DNA of 64,000 bases from Lunularia cruciata. Lineage: Eukaryota > Streptophyta > Marchantiopsida > Lunulariales > Lunulariaceae. The notes below the pieces were generated by a model. That model searched no databases. It saw nothing but the letters and a program-made list of their open reading frames with translations, and had not been told where the DNA came from. Each line of letters begins with the position of its first letter. Position 1 is the first letter of the stretch. Location of the stretch: positions 63,798,001-63,862,000 of the forward strand of contig OX419757.1 of NCBI GenBank assembly GCA_948567375.1. The letters run 5' to 3'. This document shows positions 56,693 through 64,000 of the stretch, piece by piece. The position numbers were made by a program, and so were the translations under genes.

Positions 56693-57397
56693 TATGAGCT
56701 AGCATGTCTCTCATTCAGGATCAACCTTTAATAACTATAAAGGTAATGCCTTATGTCCAAGAAGGTAGAGAACTAAACTTTATCACGATTCTTCCAAGGC
56801 TAAAACTCAAAGACTCAACCTATTACTCATTAGAGAACAAATGAGAGAAAGATACTTGCAAATGAAAGGATGATTCTTTCCTCTTTATCTTTGGTTTATA
56901 TAATTGTGAAATATTTACACACTAAATTTACTAACTATTAAAATAACTTAATTTATGAGTCAAAAATTCATTTAAAGTCAAAAATTGTAAAATAATATCT
57001 AAAATTATAAGAATAATCACATAAACATGTCGTCTTATCTTGACCAAAAAACTATGTTAAGGCATAAGTTATTTCTCATATATGTTATTCTTAGACTCAA
57101 GAAAATCTTGGACCAATAGGGCTTGCAGTCCTAAGAGTTCTCAATTCTTTCTTCAAAGTCAAATATGTAGGAATAACATAAATTCAATACACTAATATAC
57201 AAAACATGGGTGCTCACTCTTTCAATGTTCTCTAAAAGAGAGTCACCTTAAACTTAGCTATGACTAATTCTTGATGGTTATGGCTAATGTAGAAGCTTAG
57301 TTAAAATCCATATAAATAATCTATATAATATCTTTAAACAACTTGCAATACAAAACTGAATATCCTACTATAGCATACATGCAACATGGGTGTTATA
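56693..57397 (-). mobile_element. Element C 5' LTR
   Basis: 705 bp, TATGAGCTAGC...GGGTGTTATA, homologous along its length to B LTRs but strongly diverged. Position upstream of the C leader makes it the 5' LTR. The GTTTATATAATT at about 56892 corresponds to the B TATA box region (minus strand). Confidence 0.83.
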
Positions 57398-58330
57398 GTT
57401 CTAACCATATCAACCAAAATGGACTAAAATGGATCCTTCCTAATTGATAAAATCAACACATCAATTTCTATAGCTTTTATTGTTGTGATATGACAAGAGA
57501 TTGAAGTCTACATTTGAATTAGAGCTTGATTTGCTATGATTTCAAATCCCTAAATTCTATTGACTCTAATGAAGAAACAATGAAATTCCTTAAACCCTAA
57601 ACCCTTGGGCTTTGGACCATTGCACATTCTAGTTTTAGATCCTTTACTCTCCTTTACTCTCCTCTACTCTACCATATTCTTATTTAAGAGATGATTAGTA
57701 TTGCAGAATAGATTGCTACTAAGATTGGGTAATGAAATCAACACTCTTGTAGTAGTCTTGTTATGCAAAGATTGATCTATGCGATGTATATTATGCCAAT
57801 CAATGGAGCAACTTGTTGCCTCCCCAATTGGATTCAATATTAGTGTAGGTTCTTTGACAAACCTTCATCCTTTCTTCTAACTAAATAGTAGTACTTAGGT
57901 CTATATGCACAATATATTTGAAAATTGCAAGAAGACAAAATGCTTGCTCACAAGTGGGTCATGATAGCATTGGTTAAGCCTAAGATTTTTAAGACATTTA
58001 GTTTATGAAAGAAGAAATCCAAAAACCACAAGGGAGTGCAAAGCCACCTTTGAGTTCCCTATCCATTAAATTTCTTATTTTGTTATTCTTGTATGGTAAT
58101 TTTTCATCCAAGATTCCAAGTTCCATCCAAGATTCTATCATAAATTATCTGTGAGTAGTGAACATGAGTATAAAAGATGTGCATGTTGGGTAATTTTTTT
58201 TGTAAAAGTCCGTAATTCAAATAACAAAGAAGAATTTATAATTCAAATGAAAGAGAAAGTGTGTTATTGATTAAATTTTCATTGAAATGAACTCCAAAAG
58301 TTAGATGGCACTAAGAGTCACTCTCCTTTA
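57398..58330. other. Unassigned intergenic sequence
   Basis: AT-rich, no frame beyond chance, no similarity to other parts of the window that I could find. Confidence 0.4.
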
Positions 58331-59545
58331 CATAGTGAAATACTAAAGTAAGAGCACATCACCATCACTAATGTAGATTGGTGACATGGTATATGATACA
58401 AACATAAGTATCTTAACAGTCGAAGATTCTACTTGCAAGTCCTTATCGTATATGTTTAGCTTCACCTATAAAATTTTCTTGATTTCAATCATTTATAAGA
58501 AGTTCTTGATTTCAACTAGAAGTCTTTGTACTTCACTCACATAAGGTTATTGACTTCAACTCTAAGTTTATTATTATCACTCTCCCTTCTTGATATGGTG
58601 ATATATTAACACAAGAGCCAATCATCATCCCTAACATAGATTGGTGATGTGGTATATAAGACAGACATAAGTATATTAATAGTCAAAGACTTCAGTTTCA
58701 ATCTTGATCAAATATGCTTAGCTTCACCCCTGAATACTCTTAATTTCAATCATTTATATGTTTCTTTTGATTTCAACTATAAGTTCATGTGTACTTCACT
58801 CACATAAGATTGTTCACTTCACCTCAAATTTTATGCTTAATACTCTTTTTTCTTTATATGGTGAAATACTGATACAAGAACCAATCATCACCCTTAACAT
58901 AAATTAATGATGTGGTATATACAACAAACATAAGTATCATGATAGTCAAAGACTTAATTTTTAAGTCTTAATAAAATATGCTTAGCTTCACCCATAAAAT
59001 ACTCTTGATTTCACTCACTTATAATTTATTTTTGATTTCAACTAGAAGTCTATATATACTTCACCTCAAATTTTATTTCTATCACTCTCTCTTCTTTATA
59101 TGGTGAAATACTAATACAAGTGCCAACATAGATAGATGATGTGGTATATAATACAAAAATAAGTATCTTAATAGTCAAAGACTTCATTTGTTAGCCTTGA
59201 CTGACTATGCTTAGCTTCACCCATAAAATACTCTTAAATTTCAATAACTCATAAGTTCCATTTTGATTTCAAGTAGAAGTCTATATTTACTTCACCTACA
59301 GAAGATGGTTGACTTCACCTCAAAGCTATGCTTCTCGCTCTCCCTTCTTTATATGGTGAAATATTAACATAAGAGCTAATCATCATCCCTAGTATGCATT
59401 AATGATGTAGTATATAAGACAAACATAAGCTCAATATTATTCAAAGACTTCACTTGCAAGTCTTGAACAACTAGGCTTAGCTTCAACTATAAAAATTTAT
59501 TTATTTTTAATTCAATCACTCTTCCATATTCACCTCAAATTTTAT
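58331..59545. repeat. Tandem repeat, about five units of ~255 bp
   Basis: Units start at the phrase TATGGTGAAATAC (or variants) at 58331, 58594, 58857, 59099 and 59352, giving spacings of 263, 263, 242 and 253 bp. Each holds GATGTGGTATATAAGACA-like, AGTCAAAGACTTCA-like, TATGCTTAGCTTCACCC and ATTTCAA phrases in the same order. Units differ by substitutions and small indels; the last is truncated. A satellite-like or minisatellite-like array with no coding potential. Confidence 0.88.
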
Positions 59546-59879
59546 GCTTCTTTTACTCACAACTTACTCTTTACTTGGAACTCTACCCTTAATTTCATTA
59601 ATTGTTCTACTAACCAATATACTTGATTATATGAGAACTCTACCTTTAATAGCCAACAATGTTATAGGCATCTCATTCATTCAATATTTTATTGTATAGT
59701 AGTTTGAACTCTATTACTAGTTATGGTATATTAGCTAAATGAGTTTAAGGGTTCATAGTTATAAAGTGGACTTTCTTTTAATTGGACAAAGTACTTGACC
59801 TTTTGATATAAATATAATATGTTTGCTTCTTCCTTCAATTATGGTAAGGGTGGTAGTTGATGCTCATTGGAAAGGAGCT
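59546..59879. other. Unassigned segment
   Basis: AT-rich sequence between the tandem array and the F1 LTR. Nothing recognisable. Confidence 0.4.
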
Positions 59880-60289
59880 TGTAAAAAACCAAGACCAAGG
59901 AGAGAAATAGTAGAATAGAAGCTCATATTGGGATGCTTGAATGAGGAAAACTCTGAATGCCTAGCATAAGCTTTGGCTTTGGTATTTATAGGTAGCATAC
60001 AAGGCCCTTGAGAAACTTCTCAAGAAGCTTCCTTGAGCAACTTTCTTAGAGTGCAAGCTAAGTTAACTAGGAAGCTTCTCAAGAACCTTCCTTCTAGAAG
60101 TCATCTACTTGGCATGCAAGCTAAGCTAGTTAGAAGCTTCTAGAAGCTACCAAGTTGGAGCGCAAGTTAACTAGCTGGGAAGCTTCCTAAGAAGCTTCTT
60201 AGATGCTTCTAGAATATTATAGGCTAATTTGGCTTATTCCCTACTTTGTTAGCCTTACTAACTATGTCGCTAAACTCCACATTGTTACA
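59880..60289 (-). mobile_element. F1 3' LTR
   Basis: 410 bp, on the minus strand TGTAACAATGTGG...GGTTTTTTACA. Same length and layout as the F2 LTR at 63134-63543. TATAAATA (complement of 59983-59990) is the promoter box. Upstream of it lie heat-shock-element-like repeats (see separate entry). Directly follows the chromodomain end of F1 pol. Confidence 0.9.
60020..60214 (-). promoter_or_regulatory. Heat-shock-element-like array in the F1 LTR
   Basis: GAAGCTTCTAGAAGC at 60133-60147 is a perfect GAAnnTTCnnGAA. TTCTAGAA at 60207-60214 is a perfect dyad. More GAAnnTTC units occur at about 60023-60032, 60083-60090, 60178-60185 and 60191-60198. All lie upstream of the TATA box in LTR orientation. 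Trimeric heat-shock factors bind such alternating repeats. Whether the LTR responds to heat is untested. Confidence 0.6.
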
Positions 60290-60545
60290 TATTCTCCTAC
60301 CGCTAGTTGGTGATGTCCTCGTTGCCATTGAAGCTTCAAACTCCTAGATGGCCATTTGTGCATTTTGGAGGTGAGAAAGAGGTTCCTATGTTGCATCATG
60401 AAGGAGATACCTTTTCCAAGATACCTTGTATTCCGTATGTTATTGGCGTCCTTGTTGGATGTAGCAATGTATAAGGATACGATCAAATTCATACTCCTCA
60501 TGATCATTGATAGGGATAGGGGGAGGAGGAAGTTGGACTCAAGAG
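60290..60545 (-). pseudogene. F1 chromodomain
   Basis: A frame with some stops reads NDHEEYEFDRIL, TEYKV, then W and HDATWEPLSHLQNA, the classical chromodomain end of chromovirus integrases. A stop follows GRQ and another lies after QMAI. Chromodomains tether integrase to methylated histones and so direct insertion to heterochromatin. This places F in the chromovirus clade. Confidence 0.8.
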
Positions 60546-61600
60546 GAAAAAGAAGGGGAGTTAGGAACAAAGGGTTTCAACTTGGAAACATGAAAGACAT
60601 GATGGATACGCATATGAGAAGGCAAGGCAAGTTGATAAGCAACAACAGAGACAATTTGAGTGACATCAAAAGGTCCTATCCAATTAGGGGCAAGTTTACA
60701 AACTTGGGTATCAAGTGGGAGGGGTAGATTACTAGAGGATAGCATAACTTTATCACCAACTTCAAAGGTGAGGTCACAACGATGGTGGTCCGCATATTGT
60801 TTTTGATGATTTTGAGCAACAAGGAGGTGAGATTTGGCTTGTTGGAGAGATTTAGATATGGTGGTCAAGAAGGTTGAAGTATGAGGGACCTGAAATGGGA
60901 AAGGAGTAAGAAGAGAATCTAGGACAAGTGGATCTTGGCCAAAATTGAGAAAGAAAGGAGAGAATCCGGTGCTTGCCGATTAAGAATTGTTGTATGCAAA
61001 CTCCGTAGCTGCAAGACATTCATCCCAATTGGTATGGTGAATGTTGACAAAGGCACAAAGCATATCTTCCAAGGTGCAATTTGCACGTTCCATTTTTCCA
61101 TCAGTTTGAGGATGATAGGTTATGGACAAAGCAAGTTTGGTGCAAAGTATCTGGAAGAGGGCTTGCTAAAACTTTCCAATGAAGCAAGGATCACGGTTGG
61201 AAATGAGTACACGTAGTATCCCATGATGCTTGAATACATTATCAAAGTAGAGTTGTGCCAAGGTTGGAGCATCCATAGTATCAACCGTTGGTGCCAAATG
61301 GATTTGCTTACTAAGCTTATCCACAAACACCACAATTGCTATGTGACCTTGTTGTGTCTTGGGCAAGGAGGTGATGAGATCTAAGCTCACATGTTCCCAA
61401 TGAATAGTTGGAATGGGAAGTGGTTGAAGGAGTTCACTCGGCTTCTAGTTATTGGCCTTGTTGCGTTGACAACTCTCACATGATTGAACAAACTCCTGAA
61501 CATCTTATGTCATGTTGGGCCACCATCATTGGTGTTGGAGGTTACTTAAGGTCTTGTCTACCCCCATGTGACCAGCTATTGGTAGATCATGGGCTTCCTA
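60539..61600 (-). pseudogene. F1 integrase
   Basis: Core: MSLDLITSLPKTQQGHIAIV, FVDKLSKQIHLAP, DNVFKHHGILRVLISNRDP (61390-61166), then a stretch carrying TDGKMERANCTLED-like codons for the catalytic Glu. C-terminal end: YADHHRCDLTFEVGDKVML, NWIGPFDVTQIV and HHVFHVSKLKPF (60868-60539). One shift and a few stops. DHRC, VGDKVML and SKLKP are typical of Tekay/Del-like chromoviruses. Confidence 0.88.
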
Positions 61601-62270
61601 AAGGCGCACAAGTCGAAGATCATCTTTGGCTGGAACATAGATCCGGTCCGCATGGAATAGAAGGCCTTCCTTGAAGGAGAAGGTGTTGTACTCCTTGTTG
61701 CCTACTGTCAAACGACCATGTACCATTTGGAAGAAGGGATCTTGTTGTAGAGCTGACTGAAACTTGTTATGGACCTTGGGGTCAATTGACACCATCTTAA
61801 TTGCTGTCGTGATGAGAAGAAGAGACTTCAAATCAGGTCGTTGTGATAGAGCATTAGGGATGACATGGAACCAACCTGGTTTGTAATCAAGTTTGATGTC
61901 AAACAATTGGAGTTGCTCTTCCCATTGATGATGTTGAATCTTCATGTGTTCCAAGTGTAAGGTCTGCAACAATGGCTTGTGATCAGTTTGCATGATCACT
62001 TGTTTCCCCAAGAGATAATGCCTCCATACCTTGGTGGCATATACCATTACAAATTGTTCCCGATCTTGAGCAGAGTAATTTCTTTCAGCTATATTTAGTT
62101 GGCAAGACACAAAGGCAATGGGATGTAGTCCATTTGGGAATTCCTATTGCAACACAACTCCAATTGCAAAGTTAGAAGCATCAAAATCAACCACATAAGG
62201 TCATTGAGGATCATATGGTTGAAGAATCGGTCTTGAAGACACCATGTGCTTTAACTTCTAGAATTCTTCT
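61598..62270 (-). pseudogene. F1 RNase H
   Basis: The frame 62110-61598 includes AERNYSAQDREQFVMVYATK, WRHYLLGKQVIMQTDHKPLL (conserved TDHKPL), then the tail PGWFHVIPNALSQRPDL where D-A-L-S-R is usual, and the linker to integrase. The first catalytic part (62270-62111) is broken by stops. Confidence 0.87.
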
Positions 62271-62287
62271 TCAAGCTTGGTGGTCCA

Positions 62288-63133
62288 CTAGAAGCTTGAG
62301 TTCTTTCCCAAGAAGTCAGTCAATGTTGCATCTACATGAGCATAATAGTGGATGAACCGTTGGTAAAAACTGGCCAATCCATTGAATGCTCGTACATCTG
62401 TAGCATACTTTGGGGTAGGCCAATCAGTTATGGCCTTGATTTTCTCTTCTTCTATCTTGATCTCCTCTGATGAGATCTTATGACCCAAGAAGGTAACCTC
62501 GTTCTGCCAAAAGGCGCATTTTGACTTCTTGCAGTAAAATTTCCATTGTCATAGTCGTCTTAAGACTTCTTGCACATGATTCAGATGTTTTTTGTCTGTC
62601 TTACTATAGATTAAGTTATCACTTAAGAATACCACCACAGACCAATCCAATAGTCCATCCAACACCTGATGCATCTAATCCATGAAGACCACTAGAGCAT
62701 TAGAGAGTTTGAAGGTAGAACTCTCCACTCAAAATGGCCATATCTTGTGCGAAAGCCAATCTTTTGCACATCCTCTTTATCGATAAGAATTTGCCAATAG
62801 CCATTGCAAAGATCCAAATTGGAAAGTAGCTTTCTCTACTTAGTTGATCAAGCAAGTCATCGATCCAAGGCAAGGGATATGCATTCTTCATGGTTTGGTT
62901 ATTGAACCCACAATCATCAATACAAAAACAGAGTCCTCCATCCTTCTTTGGAACAAATAGTACCAACGCTCCCCAAGGAGAGGTACTATGTTGTATGAAG
63001 TCCTTCTCCAACAACTCTGTAAGTTTTGTTTGCAACTCCTCCAACTCCTTTGGTGAGAGCCGATAGATTGGTCTACTCACTAGAGTACTCCCTGGCAATA
63101 ACTCAATCTTGAAGGGCATATCTCGATCGGAGG
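62288..63133 (-). pseudogene. F1 reverse transcriptase, N-terminus cut by F2
   Basis: RT pieces: [61 protein letters not shown]. The catalytic loop near 62620 reads VVFLSDNLIYSKT, where FLDDILIYS is expected, so the first Asp of the pair is lost. The connection FLGHKISSEEIK (62488 on) follows. The sequence stops at the F2 LTR edge, 63133; gag and protease lie beyond the F2 insertion, outside the window. Confidence 0.88.
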
Positions 63134-63543
63134 TGTAGCAATATGGAGTTTAGCGACATATTTAGTAAGGCTAAAAAAGTAGAGAATAAGCCAAATTAGC
63201 CTAGAATATTCCAAAAGCATCTAGAAAGCTTCTTGGTAAGCTTCCTGACTAGTTAACTTGCGCTCCAAGTAGGTAGCTTCTAGAAGCTTCTAACTAGCTA
63301 AGCTTGCACACCAAGTAGGCGGCTTCTAGAAGGAAGCTTCTTGAGAAGCTTCCTAGTTAACTTGGCTTACACTCTAAGAAAGCGGCTCAAGGAAGTTTCT
63401 TGAGAAGCTTCTTAAGGGCCTTGTATGCTACCTATAAATACCAAAGCCGAAGTCATGCTAGGCATTCAAAGTTTTCCCTCATTCAAGTGTCCCAATGTAA
63501 GTTTTCATTCTCTTATTTCTCTCCTTGGTCTTGGTCTTTTACA
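63134..63543 (+). mobile_element. F2 5' LTR
   Basis: 410 bp, TGTAGCAATATGG...GTCTTTTACA. It abuts the truncated F1 RT. A TATA box TATAAATA lies at 63433-63440. The Met-type primer site TGGTATCAGAGTAGG follows at 63545-63559 and is nearly perfect. Substitutions against the F1 LTR are scattered. Confidence 0.92.
63278..63413 (+). promoter_or_regulatory. Heat-shock-element-like array in the F2 LTR
   Basis: TTCTAGAAGCTTC (63278-63290) is a perfect TTCnnGAAnnTTC. TTCTAGAAGGAAGCTTC (63324-63340) holds two perfect dyads. GAGAAGCTTCC (63343-63353) and GAGAAGCTTCTTAAG (63402-63416) add more units. The array ends about 20 bp before the TATA box, the normal place for heat-shock control, and is also present in F1. 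Confidence 0.65.
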
Positions 63544-63544
63544 T

Positions 63545-63559
63545 TGGTATCAGAGTAGG
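63545..63559 (+). promoter_or_regulatory. F2 primer-binding site (initiator-Met type)
   Basis: TGGTATCAGAGTAGG, one base after the LTR end. Matches the widespread plant tRNA-iMet primer site TGGTATCAGAGC with a late change. Confidence 0.85.
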
Positions 63560-64000
63560 AATGGGATGGATGGAATTTATGGACCACCAAATCCACTTCC
63601 ACCAGACCATTGGGATTTTCATGTCCAAATATTACCCAAGCATTGTTTCACACAATTCATCACCTCACGTTTTAGGCTGGATTTTCTACATATGATCATC
63701 GTGTCTGAGGAACCCTTGATACTTCCAATTGTAACTTATGGAGAATGGTGGATATGCTGCATCTATGTGTTAATCAATAGATAAAGTGAGAGTAGTGGGA
63801 TAGAGTAGTAGCTATGGTAGAAATCCCAAACATCATCCTTGCAATGTAGCAACAAATTGAGCACTTGACTTGATTGCTGGATGAATGAGATCAGTAACGA
63901 CAAGAACATATAGAGAGAGTGCCAATTCGAGATGGAGAAGATCACATTTGATTTCCAAAACCCAAGGTGTTTGAAGGCAAGAATCTTCCGGGCACAATGG
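63560..64000 (+). pseudogene. F2 gag start (runs off the window)
   Basis: Broken frames after the primer site; near the end VPIRDGEDHI, then FPKPKVFEGKNLPGTM, the usual start of the Gag capsid (P-x-F-x-G-K). Stops at about 63781 and after show decay or a long leader. The window ends before the capsid core. Confidence 0.55.

Noticed and set aside
1-64000. Host protein-coding genes, tRNA, rRNA, CRISPR arrays
   Set aside because: All sizeable frames are retroelement parts or shadows; no cloverleaf with anticodon, rRNA core or spaced palindromic array was seen.

Overview
The window reads as plant nuclear heterochromatin made almost entirely of nested, mostly decayed LTR retrotransposons of the Ty3/gypsy superfamily. 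I see no host gene, tRNA or rRNA. It is AT-rich, with tRNA-Asp-like and initiator-Met-like primer-binding sites, a chromodomain integrase and very long LTRs. This points to a large land-plant genome. A gymnosperm is my best guess, from the style of the repeats and not from any diagnostic gene.

Families (my labels). A: a Tat/Athila-like element on the minus strand, with unusually long (about 3.75 kb) LTRs that carry a long reading frame (the U3 ORF). B: a second gypsy family with 692-bp LTRs and an extra CCHC open frame ahead of gag. C: a decayed B-type copy. D: an LTR-like repeat seen twice. E: gypsy elements with 575-755 bp LTRs and Met-type primer sites (E1 minus, E2 plus). F: a chromovirus with 410-bp LTRs (F1 minus, F2 plus). 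G: an element with a PHD finger at the end of its integrase.

Layout. 1-2763: G LTR-like sequence and gag remnant holding a solo E LTR. 2764-17755: element A on the minus strand. Its 5' LTR is 14004-17755, gag-pol runs 13915 to 4131, and the 3' LTR is truncated. A solo A-type LTR (5676-9450, plus) is inserted in its RNase H with target duplication GCTTC. 17873-26645: young element B (19004-26169) inserted in an older B copy, B2. 26646-28851: G integrase end and 3' sequence, holding a solo B LTR. 28852-40819: E1 on the minus strand, split in its reverse transcriptase by an inverted pair of A-type LTRs (30409-38055, duplication ATCAA). That pair is itself split by another A-type solo LTR (31736-35443, duplication ATTAT). 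40930-45965: a fragment of F pol, then E2 on the plus strand. 45966-51730: D repeat and a very diverged relative of the U3 ORF. 51735-57397: element C with a D insertion. 58331-59545: about five tandem units of roughly 255 bp. 59880-64000: F1 on the minus strand, broken by the plus-strand F2 LTR.

Most notable: the reading frame inside the long A-type LTR. Two solo LTRs with proper TG/CA ends and 5-bp duplications show that it lies within the LTR itself. In the 5676-9450 copy one frame of about 857 codons persists with seven stops and no frameshift. Also notable are perfect heat-shock-element arrays in the F LTRs, the young B element that lacks RNase H, the inverted LTR pair with a proper target duplication, the PHD-finger integrase tail, and repeated insertion of families into their own members.
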